NCBI RefSeq assembly: GCF_900114015.1 | Contig: NZ_FORN01000046.1 | Span: 1 to 46,905, forward strand | Reading direction: 5' to 3' | Source: Caulobacter sp. UNC279MFTsu5.1 | Lineage (GTDB): Bacteria > Pseudomonadota > Alphaproteobacteria > Caulobacterales > Caulobacteraceae | Length of the DNA stretch: 46,905 nt | In this document: positions 16,588 through 25,045 of the stretch, in pieces | How positions within the stretch are numbered: the stretch's first letter is position 1 | Layout: the number at the start of each line of letters is the position of its first letter | The notes under the pieces: generated by a model | The model's database searches: none | Told to the model about the DNA's origin: nothing | The model's input: the letters and a program-made list of their open reading frames with translations, nothing else | Position numbers and translations under genes: made by a program

Positions 16588-16850
16588 CTGGGATCCTTCG
16601 ACGAGCGAGGAGCGGCCGTGGGCCTGGCGACGCAGGAGGGGCGCCGAGCCTATGGTGCGGTGCAGCAGAGATATGGTGGGATGACGTCGATTGAAGGGGC
16701 CGCGTTGCTCGCCGACATCACAATTCTTCGGAAAAAGCGCCAGTCCCCATGGCGGAGCTGACTTGGCCGCCCGGCAGGATTGGGCCGATCCGCTGAATCC
16801 GGCGCGATGTCACGCCCCGTGGGCAGCGGCAATCTTCGCTCGTGGCGCCT

Positions 16851-16964
16851 TCACGCGTCCATGTTGGCCTGTTCGAGCGTCGGCGAGCTATCGGCCGGAA
16901 AGACCGGCTCGACAGGGGCGAGGTGTTTCATCCGGGCAAAGTTGGCGCCGGATCGCTGCGTCAT
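16851..16964 (-). CDS. Possible 37-aa small protein
   Basis: Short frame beginning MTQRSGANFARMKHLAP and ending in an acidic stretch PTLEQANMDA. AGGAT sits about 8 bases upstream of the ATG. Codon use looks normal but it is too short to judge, and no family is recognised. It could be chance. Confidence 0.25.
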   Translation of the reverse strand: MTQRSGANFARMKHLAPVEPVFPADSSPTLEQANMDA

Positions 16965-17018
16965 CGCGCTTATCCTAAGCGCCAGCCGATGCCCCATGCG
17001 ACTTGGGGCGGCCGGACC

Positions 17019-17124
17019 CTAGAGCAAGCCGGGCGATGTCGGAATCGCTCGGCTTGCTCTAGATTTTTGTTTTCGCATCGCTTGCGGAAAACCGGCGGCC
17101 ACTTTTCTGCGCGGTGCTTTAGAC
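17019..17124. repeat. Two-part palindromic intergenic element (TCTAGAGC type)
   Basis: First part: perfect 12-bp arms CTAGAGCAAGCC (17019-17030) and GGCTTGCTCTAG (17051-17062), with a further inner GCGAT/ATCGC pairing, then a T-rich stretch (ATTTTTGTTTTC). Second part: an imperfect palindrome from GCATCGCTTGCGGAAAA to TTTTCTGCGCGGTGC, ending CTTTAGA. The GGAAAACCGG core and TCTAGA ends are typical of dispersed alphaproteobacterial repeats. The first stem plus T-run could terminate rightward transcription. Confidence 0.65.
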
Positions 17125-17338
17125 TACTCCGGTCTCAAGCATGCCATCGGCCACTTCGAGCCTCCCGCTACGGGTTGGCGCCGCCCAGCGCCGGGTTGAT
17201 CATCGCCGGTGGGGGCCGGGGTGGACGTCGTGTTTCTGGCGCGGTCTGAGAGTCTGGTTATGGCGCGGCCCAGCCACAGACCAAGTGGAGCGGGCGGAAG
17301 GGCTCGGGAATCACCCCTCCCGCAATTGGCCCAATCCG

Positions 17339-17938
17339 CTACTGCTCCTTCTTGAACATGTTCTGGAAGATGAGCGGACCCCAGACGGGACCGCGGGCGT
17401 GAACCAGCGCGCCGCCCTCGTCGAACCGCCCCAGATTGACGGGGGCGAAGCCGAGCTGTTTGGCCAGGGTCGCCACGGGCGCGACTGCATCTTCGTCGTC
17501 GCTTGCGAGGAAGACGACGCGGTGACCGCCCACGACGACTGGATCCGTCGCCAGAGCGATGGCGCCCAAGTGGTTGAAGCCCTTCACGACCTTGGCGCCG
17601 GCGTAGAGTTTGGCGACGAACGCGGAGGACAGCAGGCCGTCCATCTCTTCCAGCGGAGCCTGCGAGTTCGTCGCGTCGACGAGGGTCTTGCCTTCCCAGC
17701 TCGGCAGGGTCCTGGCGACATCCCGATGAGACTCGGAGCGGACAGCCAGAAATATCGTGTCGGCCTTGAGGGCGTCCTGCAGGGACTTGGCGATAACCGT
17801 CGGGCCGATAGCTTTCGCCTGCGGCGCCAAGGCCCCGGGCGGGTGGCGGCTGGCGACGGCCACCTCGATGTTCCTGCGGGCGAAGGCGTGGGCCAGGGCC
17901 TGGCCGATCTTGCCGAACCCTATGATCGCATAGCTCAT
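17339..17938 (-). CDS. NADP-binding F420-oxidoreductase-like protein
   Basis: 199-residue protein with an N-terminal Rossmann motif GFGKIGQAL (GxGxxG at residues 7-12) of the NADP oxidoreductase, coenzyme-F420-dependent family (PF03807-like). IFLAVRSESHRDVA is the usual second-strand region and VVKGFNHLGA the domain boundary. Such short bacterial members usually use NADPH rather than F420; the substrate is unknown. ATG 17938 has GGAGAA 6 bases upstream; the frame is open beyond it but without protein-like sequence. It lies 53 bp downstream of an SDR gene on the same strand, probably one operon divergent from a LysR gene. Confidence 0.85.
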   Translation of the reverse strand: MSYAIIGFGKIGQALAHAFARRNIEVAVASRHPPGALAPQAKAIGPTVIAKSLQDALKADTIFLAVRSESHRDVARTLPSWEGKTLVDATNSQAPLEEMDGLLSSAFVAKLYAGAKVVKGFNHLGAIALATDPVVVGGHRVVFLASDDEDAVAPVATLAKQLGFAPVNLGRFDEGGALVHARGPVWGPLIFQNMFKKEQ

Positions 17939-17991
17939 GATGGTTCTCCTGTGGTGTTGGGATCGGTCGCCGGGGGCGATCCGGCGCGAAT

Positions 17992-18726
17992 TCAGATGGC
18001 CGAAAAACCGCCGTCGACCGCCAACTCCACCCCGTTCACGAAGCTCGAATCGTCCGAAGCTAGGAACAGCGCGGCGGCCGCGATTTCCTCGGGACGGCCC
18101 ATCGTTCCCCTCGGGATCAGGGACTCGAACATTTTCTTGGCCTCTTCGGTCAGGACCTGATCCTGCATCGGCGTGGCGACCGGTCCCGGATGCAGCACAT
18201 TCACCCGGATGTTTCGGCCCTTCAGCTCGTTGAGCCACCCGCGGGCGAAGGCGTGCAGGGCCGCCTTGCTGGCCGCGTACACGCTGTAGCCCGGAAACCC
18301 TTTGAGCGAGGCCACCGACCCGGTCATGAAGATCGACCCGCCGTCGTTGAACAGCGGCAAGGCCTTCTGCACTGTGAAGAGGGTTCCACGCGTGTTCAGG
18401 CCGAAGGTTGTATCGAAGTGCTGTTCGGTGATCTCGCCGAGCGGCACAGCTTCACCCATGCCGGCGCTCGCATAGAGCACGTCGATCTTGCCCTTCTCGC
18501 GCTTGACCGTATCGAACAGGCGGTCGAGGTCGTCGAGATTGGCCGCGTCGCCGCGCACGCCCGTCACGTTCCGGCCGATCGCCTTCACCGCCTCGTCCAG
18601 CGCCTCCTGCCGCCGACCGGTGATGAACACATAAGCCCCTTCCTCGACGAAGCGTTTGGCGCTGGCCAGCGCCATGCCGCTCGTTCCGCCCGTGACGACC
18701 GCCACCTTGCCTTCAAGCTTGCCCAT
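17992..18726 (-). CDS. SDR family oxidoreductase
   Basis: Classical short-chain dehydrogenase of 244 residues. VTGGTSGMALA (11-21) is the nucleotide motif, with Ala in place of the usual last Gly of TGxxxGxG; ASAG replaces NNAG at about 86-89. Catalytic Ser137, Tyr150 and Lys154 (YAASK) are present, as is PVATPM. The arrangement PRGTMGRPEEIAAAALFLASDDSSF(V)NG fits a cytosolic NADP-type enzyme of unknown substrate (run shown in pieces: PRGTMGRPEEIAA, LFLASDDSSF). GGAGAA stands 5 bases before ATG 18726. It lies divergent to a LysR gene and upstream of an NADP-binding reductase, so LysR control of both is likely. Confidence 0.88.
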   Translation of the reverse strand: MGKLEGKVAVVTGGTSGMALASAKRFVEEGAYVFITGRRQEALDEAVKAIGRNVTGVRGDAANLDDLDRLFDTVKREKGKIDVLYASAGMGEAVPLGEITEQHFDTTFGLNTRGTLFTVQKALPLFNDGGSIFMTGSVASLKGFPGYSVYAASKAALHAFARGWLNELKGRNIRVNVLHPGPVATPMQDQVLTEEAKKMFESLIPRGTMGRPEEIAAAALFLASDDSSFVNGVELAVDGGFSAI

Positions 18727-18901
18727 GATCTTCTCCTTCCAGGTTTCGTTTGATCGCCCGAGGACGATCCAAGAGCCCCGAAATAGGCCTGCCGGAGCCG
18801 GGCTTTCAGTGTGGAACGACGCACATCGATGGTGCAAAAACGATCCGCATGATTGATCGAGCTTCGTGGTATGGGCGACATGAACCTTGCGGATTGCGCG
18901 T

Positions 18902-18923
18902 CACGGTGCAAGATCGCACCGTG
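18902..18923. promoter_or_regulatory. Perfect inverted repeat at the lysR start
   Basis: CACGGTGC, six bases, GCACCGTG. The arms are perfect and contain both candidate GTG start codons (18906 and 18921) of the LysR gene. It could be an autorepression operator or an RNA hairpin hiding the start. It may instead indicate that the true start is at or after 18921. Confidence 0.4.
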
Positions 18924-19823
18924 GAAAAGGTCGACTGGGACGATGTTCGCTACTTCCTCGCCGTCGGGCGCAGCGGCTCGGTAAGGGCCGCCGCCGAGCG
19001 TCTCGGCGTGAACCACGCGACCGTGCTCCGGCGCATCGCTCAGTTCGAGCAACGGCTGGGGGTGCAGGTCTTTGAGAAGCGGCCGTCGGGCTACCGCCTT
19101 ACGCCCGCGGGCGAGGAAGTCGTCGAGTTCGCCGAGCAGATGGAAGCGTCGTCTCACCAACTGGAGACCCGCGTCTTTGGCCGGGACCAGAGCGCACGCG
19201 GACTTCTACGGGTCACGCTGCCTCCGTTCCTGGCGACCCACCTTCTCATGCCGGACCTGGCCGATTTCGCCCGCCTGCATCCGGACATCGAGATCGAGAT
19301 CCTATCGACCGGCGAGGTGGCGAACCTGACCAACCGGGAGGCCGATGTAGCGATCCGCTTCGTCGTCGACCGCAAGATTCTGCCGCTCAATCTCCACGGC
19401 CTGATGGGACCGCAACTGGCCGGTGGGGTCTATCTGTCCCGCGATCTGCTGGCCAAGTGGCGTGCGGGCGCGATAGGGCCGATCCGGCCGATCGTCATCA
19501 ACGATCGTGGCGTCCCCGACTGGGCCAACGCGGGCGAGATCCGCGCGGCCGGGGCGCCTTTCAGGGCTCCGGACGCCGAGGCGCAGGTCGCCGCGGTGCG
19601 GCACGGCATCGGTATGACAAGACTGCCGTGCTTCGTTGGCGACGCCGACCCCTTGCTGGCGAGGGCGCCGGGCATCGAGCCACGCCTCAACGGCGCGCTC
19701 TGGATTCTCACCCAGGGCGAGACGCGCAAGACCAAGCGCGTGCGGCTCTTCATCGAATTTCTGTCCCTGAAGTTCGCTGGCTACGCACCGCTGCTTACAG
19801 GGCTGTCCGCATCCGGCGACTGA
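18906..19823 (+). CDS. LysR family transcriptional regulator
   Basis: LysR-type regulator of about 305 residues. The N-terminal winged HTH starts at VDWDDVRYFLAVGRSGSV with AAERLGVNHATVLRRIAQFE, the form seen in CrgA/DSF270-like regulators with Asn-His-Ala-Thr-Val. The effector domain follows (LRVTLPPFLATHLLMPDL... DIEIEILSTGEVANLTNREA). Start is uncertain: ATG 18849, GTG 18906 and GTG 18921 are all in frame. HTH spacing favours 18906 or 18921, both inside a perfect inverted repeat. Divergent from the SDR/reductase pair, its likely target. Confidence 0.85.
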   Translation: MQDRTVEKVDWDDVRYFLAVGRSGSVRAAAERLGVNHATVLRRIAQFEQRLGVQVFEKRPSGYRLTPAGEEVVEFAEQMEASSHQLETRVFGRDQSARGLLRVTLPPFLATHLLMPDLADFARLHPDIEIEILSTGEVANLTNREADVAIRFVVDRKILPLNLHGLMGPQLAGGVYLSRDLLAKWRAGAIGPIRPIVINDRGVPDWANAGEIRAAGAPFRAPDAEAQVAAVRHGIGMTRLPCFVGDADPLLARAPGIEPRLNGALWILTQGETRKTKRVRLFIEFLSLKFAGYAPLLTGLSASGD

Positions 19824-19848
19824 TGTGCGGCAGGTCGCTCACCGGGCC

Positions 19849-20037
19849 TCAAGCCTCGATCGGCTGGAAGCTGCCCGGGTCCAGGCCTTCGGGGACGCCG
19901 CGGACATAGAGCCCTTCGGCGTGGTGGCGTTCGAAGTCCTCGACCTCGTAGACTTGGCCGCTGAAGACGCCCAGATGGGGCAGGTCGACGCCGGTGCGCA
20001 GCACCTGCTCGCCGGGCTGGAATGTCCGCTCGATCAT
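19849..20037 (-). CDS. Hypothetical small protein, 62 aa
   Basis: Short, acidic, soluble protein without a recognised domain (MIERTFQPGEQVLRTG..., then VYEVEDFERHHAEGLYV). GGAAAG lies 5 bases before the ATG and composition is protein-like. It follows alkB after 70 bp on the same strand and may be the third gene of the LexA-controlled unit. A compact beta-rich fold is suggested by the Gly/Val pattern only. Confidence 0.6.
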   Translation of the reverse strand: MIERTFQPGEQVLRTGVDLPHLGVFSGQVYEVEDFERHHAEGLYVRGVPEGLDPGSFQPIEA

Positions 20038-20107
20038 CTTGGCTTTCCCGTCCTGGTGTGACGCCCATCCTGTCGTTCCGATGGGACGGCCTCAAAACAC
20101 GTATCCG

Positions 20108-20704
20108 TCAGTAGCTTGGCCTTGGCGCGCGCACCGTCCGGAACGTCACCGAATAGCGCAGCGCGGCGACCGGCGGGATGCTGTGCTGCCAGTCGCTGCG
20201 GGCCGGCCCGCTCATCAGATAGGCCGAGCGGGGCTGGGCCTCGATCGTGGCGCGGTCCCATCTGTCTCCGGCCTTTCGCCGCAGACGAAAGCTGCAGGGC
20301 GAGACCAGCGACACGCCGGCGATGGCCACGGCGGGCGGGCGGTCGCGATGCCAGCCGATGCCGGCCCCCGGCGCATATTCGGTGACCAGGGCGTGGCGGA
20401 AGCTTTCGCGGGCGAGACCCGTGAAGGCGGCGACCTTGTCGAGCAAGGGGCGCAGGCAGTCGGGGATCGGCTCGCCGGTCTCGATCATGCGGCCGCTGTC
20501 GTCCCGCCGCCAGCCGAAGCTGGCGACCCGGCGGTTGCCCAGATAGCCGAGGTGCTCGTAGGGCTTGAAGTCCAGGTCGGCGAACCGAGCCACCAGGTCG
20601 CATTCCTCGGCCGGGCCGATCAGGTCGGGCCGATAGGCGAAGCCCTGCGGCATGGGCCAGCGCGGCGCGGGCGGCAGGTCAAAGAGGCTCGGTTGGACGC
20701 TCAT
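20108..20704 (-). CDS. alkB: AlkB-like 2-oxoglutarate/Fe(II) dioxygenase
   Basis: 198-residue AlkB-family oxygenase, which repairs alkylated bases (1-methyladenine, 3-methylcytosine) by oxidative demethylation in AlkB itself. Iron ligands are visible: His119 and Asp121 in GWHRDRP, and His174 in DWQHSIPP. The 2-oxoglutarate-binding Arg183 is in RYSVTFR, and Arg189 corresponds to the second family Arg. YLGNRRVASFGW is the nucleotide-recognition-lid area. ATG 20704 overlaps the stop of the 107-aa gene, so the two are coupled; a LexA box lies upstream of that gene. It is closer to the ALKBH2/3-like short bacterial branch than to E. coli AlkB. Confidence 0.9.
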   Translation of the reverse strand: MSVQPSLFDLPPAPRWPMPQGFAYRPDLIGPAEECDLVARFADLDFKPYEHLGYLGNRRVASFGWRRDDSGRMIETGEPIPDCLRPLLDKVAAFTGLARESFRHALVTEYAPGAGIGWHRDRPPAVAIAGVSLVSPCSFRLRRKAGDRWDRATIEAQPRSAYLMSGPARSDWQHSIPPVAALRYSVTFRTVRAPRPSY

Positions 20705-21024
20705 CGGGCGTCGGCCTGTCTGGTGGTCGCGGGCGGATCGACCTGGCGCACGGCGCGCCAATACGACCACGGGACGCCGGCCGTCAGCGCCATCTCGAAC
20801 CAGGCCTCTTCGCCGTCAAAGTCGGGCACATGCTCGGGCAAGACGAAGGTCACACGGCTGCGCGAGGCGGGGCGGCCGCTGGGAAAGGTGAAGCAGAGGG
20901 TGAGGTTGGGCGGGGCGCCGGCCTGTTCGTGCTGGCGGGTCAATTTCTCGATGCTCTTGCGCCAGACATGGGGCGGCTGGCCGGCGGGCGCGGCGACGCG
21001 TCCGCGACGCGGGGAAGGGGGCAT
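20701..21024 (-). CDS. Hypothetical protein co-operonic with AlkB, 107 aa
   Basis: Unrecognised basic protein. An Arg/Pro-rich N-terminus is followed by a helix (VWRKSIEKLTRQHEQAG) and a beta-rich centre (LTLCFTFPSG, RVTFVLPEHVPDFDGEEAWFE). No signal peptide or membrane helix. The TGA overlaps the alkB ATG, and a perfect GTTC-N7-GTTC LexA box begins 17 bp upstream of the ATG, so it is probably the first gene of a damage-inducible operon. The N-terminal 30 residues may be over-called, as no strong Shine-Dalgarno is seen. A role beside AlkB in repair is inference. Confidence 0.6.
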   Translation of the reverse strand: MPPSPRRGRVAAPAGQPPHVWRKSIEKLTRQHEQAGAPPNLTLCFTFPSGRPASRSRVTFVLPEHVPDFDGEEAWFEMALTAGVPWSYWRAVRQVDPPATTRQADAR

Positions 21025-21040
21025 GGCGGATGTCCAGGTT

Positions 21041-21055
21041 GTTCTCCAATTGTTC
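21041..21055. promoter_or_regulatory. LexA (SOS) box, GTTC-N7-GTTC
   Basis: GTTCTCCAATTGTTC is an exact match to the direct-repeat LexA operator known for alphaproteobacteria such as Caulobacter and Rhodobacter. It ends 31 bp and begins 17 bp upstream of the ATG at 21024, where it would cover the promoter of the leftward 107-aa/alkB operon. No complete rightward gene starts nearby. Confidence 0.7.
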
Positions 21056-21121
21056 TCATTGGCCGGCGGGAGTCAATGGACCGGAACGCGAAATGGGGGT
21101 TGGTCCTGACGAGGCCGCGAC

Positions 21122-21385
21122 TTGCCTGGGAATCGGCTCTGGCGCTATGCGGGCGATATGGAGGATCAGGCCCCGGATCTGGAAGCGATGGCCGCGACGT
21201 CGAGACTACGGGCCTGGACTGGCGTCAGGACGAGATCATCGAGCTGGCCATGGTCCCGTTCCGCTACGGGGTGGACGGGAGGATCTACGAAGTCGGCAAG
21301 GCTTTCCACGGCTTTCGCCAGCCGACGCGGCCAATCCCGCCCGAAATCACCGCCCTGACCGGCATCGACGACGCCATTTTTCTAA
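21122..21385 (+). pseudogene. Remnant of a DnaQ-like 3'-5' exonuclease
   Basis: Two frames carry pieces of one protein. The first has RYAGDMEDQAPDLEAMAAT (to about 21198). Then, shifted by one frame, comes DVETTGLDWRQDEIIELAMV and GFRQPTRPIPPEITALTGID (21196 to about 21380), the Exo I motif with its DxE acids and the following region of DnaQ/epsilon-type exonucleases. The linker normally between the two pieces is missing, and everything after TGIDD (Exo II and Exo III) is gone. The gene has thus an internal deletion with frameshift and a 3' truncation. No start can be given. Confidence 0.6.
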
Positions 21386-21635
21386 GCCGAAATCCGATCT
21401 CGTTTCCCATGTCTTTGGAATCAAGAGTCCCGCCGCGGCAGCCGCGCAAGTAAGGCGTTACTTCACTACGCCTAAGGAGCGAGCGCCGCTCGCTGACCAG
21501 CGTTCAAATCCCAGGCAGCCGCGTCCTGTCGCAACCCGGGCCGCCAGAAACCGCCACGTTGTTCTTCGATTCCTCCGGCGGCGGAGCAATGTGACGCCCT
21601 TGGTTGCGGCTTGGGCCGCAAAGAGGGGAAAATCG

Positions 21636-24600
21636 ATGTTGATGAAGCGTTTGGCGGCGGGGGCCGCCTTAAGCGCGCTGACCATTGCGGCCAGCAGCGC
21701 TGCCTATGGGCAGGAAACCACCGCGGCCCTGCATGGGCAGGTGATGAACGGCGGCGTCGCCGTGCCCAACGCCAGCGTCACCGTACTGCACACATCTTCG
21801 GGCACGCGCGCGGTGACCATGACCGGTGCGACGGGCGCGTTCGACGCGCGCGGGCTGAGGGTCGGCGGCCCGTACACGGTGACGGTCTCCACGCCCGATG
21901 GCGCCTCTAAGACCTACACCGACCTGTTCCTGAGCCTCGGCAAAACCACTGACTTGGACGTCGAGCTGGGCGACAGCGCGCAGGTGGAGGCGGTCGTGGT
22001 GTCGGCCGCCAGCCGCACTAACAACGACCAGGGCCCCAAGACCGTCCTGAACCGCGATGATCTGAACTCCGTTGTGGCCGTCACCCGCGATCCCCGCGAC
22101 TTCGCTCGCCGTGACATCCTGGTGGCCCAGGACCTGAGCGGCGGCCGCGCTGGCACCAACGCCGGCGGCATCTCGATCGCCGGCTCGAACCCGCGCTTCA
22201 ACCGCCTGGCGGTCGACGGCGTGTCGGCTCAGGACAACTTCGGTTTGGCTCAAGGCGGCATGAGCACCGCGCGGGGGCCGGTGACTCTCGACGCCGTTGA
22301 GCAGTTCGCCGTGGCCGCCGTCCCGACCGATGTCGAGAACGGCGACTTCGTCGGCGGCGCGCTGAATCTGGTGCTCCGCTCGGGCGGCAACAAGTTCCAC
22401 GGCGTCGGCTTCGTGAACTACCTGAACGAGGGCATGGTCGGCCGTCACTACAGCGACACCCGCGTGCCGCAGACCATCAGCCAGAAGAACTACGGCGGGT
22501 TCCTGTCGGGCCCGATCATCAAGGACAAGCTGTTCTTCGCGGTCAGCTACGAGACCTACAAGACCCTGGACACCACCCAGTTCGGCGCGCCGGGCTCGGG
22601 CGCGGTCAACACCTTCTCGAACGGCCTAACCCAGACGACGATCGATTCGATCGTCAGCACCTACAACAACAACTACGCCAGCGATTACAGCCTGGGCGGC
22701 ATTCCGCTGACCGCGCCGGTCACCGACAAGAAGTACTCGGCCAAGATCGACTGGAACATCAACGACAAGCACCGCGCCAGCCTGACCTATCGCTACGCCG
22801 AGAGCAGCTCGTTCCAACGCACGGACCTGGCCGCCGGCGTCGCCTCGCTGTTCTCGCACTGGTACCAGCAGGCCAACCGCGACGAGGCTACGACGCTGGA
22901 AGTCCACTCCAACTGGACCGACAACCTGTCGACCACGCTGAAGGCCACCTATCGCGACTATCGCAACGGCCAGAACCCGCCGGGCGGCCAGAACTTCTCG
23001 GACGTGCGCATCTGCACTGCGGCCGCCTCGGACACCACCCTGACCAGCTGCGCCGCCGGCTTTTCGCAGGTCTATTTCGGCCCCGACCAGTTCCGCCACG
23101 CCAACGCCTTGGACGAGCAGGAGACCCGCTACCAGGCCGTGGCCGAGTACAGCCTTGGCGACAACCGCTTCAAGGTCGGAGCCCAGGCCCGCAAGGCCGA
23201 CGTTTTCGACGTCTTCGTGCCCAACTCGCGCGGCCAGTACTATTTCGACTCGATCGCCGACTATCAGGCCGGCAGGGCCAGCCAGCTGATCTATGCCAAC
23301 TCGGTCACCGGCAATCCGAACGACGCGGCGTTCAACAGCACCTACTGGACCTATTCGGGCTTCGCCCAGGACACCCTGGACATCACCGACGACCTGCAGG
23401 TCTCGGCCGGCTTCCGCTTCGACTGGTACGACGAGCCGGACCGTCCGATCCTGAACCCGAACTTCACCAGCCGGAACGGCTTCAACAACCAAAAGACCAT
23501 CGACGGGCTGTCCGTCCTGATGCCGCGCGTCTCCGTAGATTGGAAGGCCACCGACAGCCTACGCTTCACCGGCGGCTTCGGCCTGTTCGCCGGTGGCTCG
23601 CCGGACGTCCTGACCGGCATCTCCTTCTACAACACCGGTTATGCGACCTCGCAGGTCACCATCCAGCGCAACAACAACGGCGCCTTCACGGAGACTGGCG
23701 GCACGCCCGGCTTCACCCAGGCGATCGGCGCCGCGGCGCTGAACAACCTGAACACCGACCCGAAGTTCGGCCTGGCCGTTCCGACGGTCGTCCAGCAACT
23801 GCAGCAAGGCACCCTGACCGGCTCGCCGACCATCCCGCCGCTCAGTGAGGTGATCGCCCTGTCGCCCAGCTTCGAGATGCCGGGCCAGTGGAAGCTCTAC
23901 CTCTCGGGCGAGTGGCGCGGTTCGGGCAAGTGGACCGAGGGCTGGACCGCCACCGTCAACTACATCGCCACCCAGGCCAAGAACGAGATCACTTATTACG
24001 ACAGCCGCGCCCAGCCGCTGGTGATCAACGGCGTCCAGAAGTTCCTGCCCGACGGCCGCATCCGCTATGACGGCCTGGCCGCCTCCACGCCGGGCAAGTC
24101 GTCGACCAATCTCGGCTCGAACCGCGACGTCATTGTCACCAACGCCGACAAGGGCGACAGCTGGACCGCCTCGGCCCAGATATCCAAGCGCTTCGACTGG
24201 GGCGGCGACTTCTCGCTGGGCTACGCCCGCCAGAACATGAACGACATCAACGCCGGCTTGTTCTTCGGCACCACGGCCGGCTCGTTGTACGGCGGCGTCG
24301 CCGCCGGCATGGACCCGAACCGCGACTACCTGGGCCGCTCGGTCTACGAGATCAAGAACCGCTACAAGGCCGAGTTCAGCTACCGGAAGAAGTTCTTCGG
24401 CGACAACGAGACCCGCGTGACGCTCTTCGCCGAGCGCCAGGACGGCCGTCCGTTCGGCTTCTACATGCAGGACCGCCAGTCGGGCCGCAGCCAGGTGTTC
24501 GGCGTCAACCGCACGGCCCAGATGTTGTACGTGCCGGACCTCAGCGGGACCGGCGGCGCCAGCGGCCTGGACTTCGGCATCGTTCGGTTCGCTACGCCCA

Positions 24601-24998
24601 ACGACCTGGCGCTGTTCAGGAAATACGTCACGCAGTTCGACCTGCCGACCGGCCTGGTGAAGAAGAACTCGAACACGAACGCCCCGGTGAACCGCCTGGA
24701 CGCCCAGTTCAGCCAGGAATTGCCGACCCTGATCGACGGCCACAAGCTAAAGCTCCAGGTCGACGTCCGCAACGTGCTGAACCTGATCAACCGCGACTGG
24801 GGCCTGGTGTCGGAATATGGCGACATCAACACCCTGGCCCGCGTCGATTGCGCGGACGCCGCCGGCAACGCGGTGGCGACCAACGTCTCCACCTGCGATC
24901 GCTACCGCTACTCCAGTGTCCCGACCTCGGTGACCAAGACCCGCAACACGGGTCTGTCGCTTTGGTACATGCAGGTCTCACTGCGTTACGAGTTCTGA
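21636..24998 (+). CDS. TonB-dependent receptor, Oar-like with N-terminal carboxypeptidase-regulatory-like domain
   Basis: Outer-membrane receptor of 1120 residues. Signal peptide 1-25 (LSALTIAASSAAYG). Residues about 28-105 form a CarboxypepD_reg-like beta-sandwich (LHGQVMNGGVAVPNASVTV). The plug region follows (about 125-230, with RNRFNRLAVDGVSAQ-like features and SGGNKFHGVGFVNY), then a long barrel rich in aromatic strands that ends in an outer-membrane-type terminal Phe (VSLRYEF). GAGGGG lies 8 bases before ATG 21636. No linked TonB/ExbBD genes. The ligand is unknown; the next gene is an exported hydrolase, so import of a product of that enzyme is possible. Confidence 0.9.
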   Translation: MLMKRLAAGAALSALTIAASSAAYGQETTAALHGQVMNGGVAVPNASVTVLHTSSGTRAVTMTGATGAFDARGLRVGGPYTVTVSTPDGASKTYTDLFLSLGKTTDLDVELGDSAQVEAVVVSAASRTNNDQGPKTVLNRDDLNSVVAVTRDPRDFARRDILVAQDLSGGRAGTNAGGISIAGSNPRFNRLAVDGVSAQDNFGLAQGGMSTARGPVTLDAVEQFAVAAVPTDVENGDFVGGALNLVLRSGGNKFHGVGFVNYLNEGMVGRHYSDTRVPQTISQKNYGGFLSGPIIKDKLFFAVSYETYKTLDTTQFGAPGSGAVNTFSNGLTQTTIDSIVSTYNNNYASDYSLGGIPLTAPVTDKKYSAKIDWNINDKHRASLTYRYAESSSFQRTDLAAGVASLFSHWYQQANRDEATTLEVHSNWTDNLSTTLKATYRDYRNGQNPPGGQNFSDVRICTAAASDTTLTSCAAGFSQVYFGPDQFRHANALDEQETRYQAVAEYSLGDNRFKVGAQARKADVFDVFVPNSRGQYYFDSIADYQAGRASQLIYANSVTGNPNDAAFNSTYWTYSGFAQDTLDITDDLQVSAGFRFDWYDEPDRPILNPNFTSRNGFNNQKTIDGLSVLMPRVSVDWKATDSLRFTGGFGLFAGGSPDVLTGISFYNTGYATSQVTIQRNNNGAFTETGGTPGFTQAIGAAALNNLNTDPKFGLAVPTVVQQLQQGTLTGSPTIPPLSEVIALSPSFEMPGQWKLYLSGEWRGSGKWTEGWTATVNYIATQAKNEITYYDSRAQPLVINGVQKFLPDGRIRYDGLAASTPGKSSTNLGSNRDVIVTNADKGDSWTASAQISKRFDWGGDFSLGYARQNMNDINAGLFFGTTAGSLYGGVAAGMDPNRDYLGRSVYEIKNRYKAEFSYRKKFFGDNETRVTLFAERQDGRPFGFYMQDRQSGRSQVFGVNRTAQMLYVPDLSGTGGASGLDFGIVRFATPNDLALFRKYVTQFDLPTGLVKKNSNTNAPVNRLDAQFSQELPTLIDGHKLKLQVDVRNVLNLINRDWGLVSEYGDINTLARVDCADAAGNAVATNVSTCDRYRYSSVPTSVTKTRNTGLSLWYMQVSLRYEF

Positions 24999-25045
24999 TC
25001 TGAGCCGTCGGCGGGGCGGGCCTTGGTCTGCTCGATCCGCCGATT

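Larger units (their letters stand above)
16588..17338. other. Long intergenic region, 751 bp
   Basis: Between the CMD-family gene and the convergent end of the leftward reductase gene. It holds a possible 37-aa ORF (16851-16964, minus strand) and a two-part palindromic repeat (17019-17124). Other frames are GC-rich and show no domain. I see no gene remnant that I can name. Confidence 0.5.

Noticed and set aside
17200..17290. Short similarity between 17220-17275 and 37655-37700 (GTTTCTGG...GCGCGG)
   Set aside because: Only a few short blocks match with gaps; not enough for a repeat.
21495..21520. GTTCAAATCC, like a tRNA T-loop
   Set aside because: The flanking bases do not pair as a T-stem and no acceptor, D or anticodon arms are found upstream.
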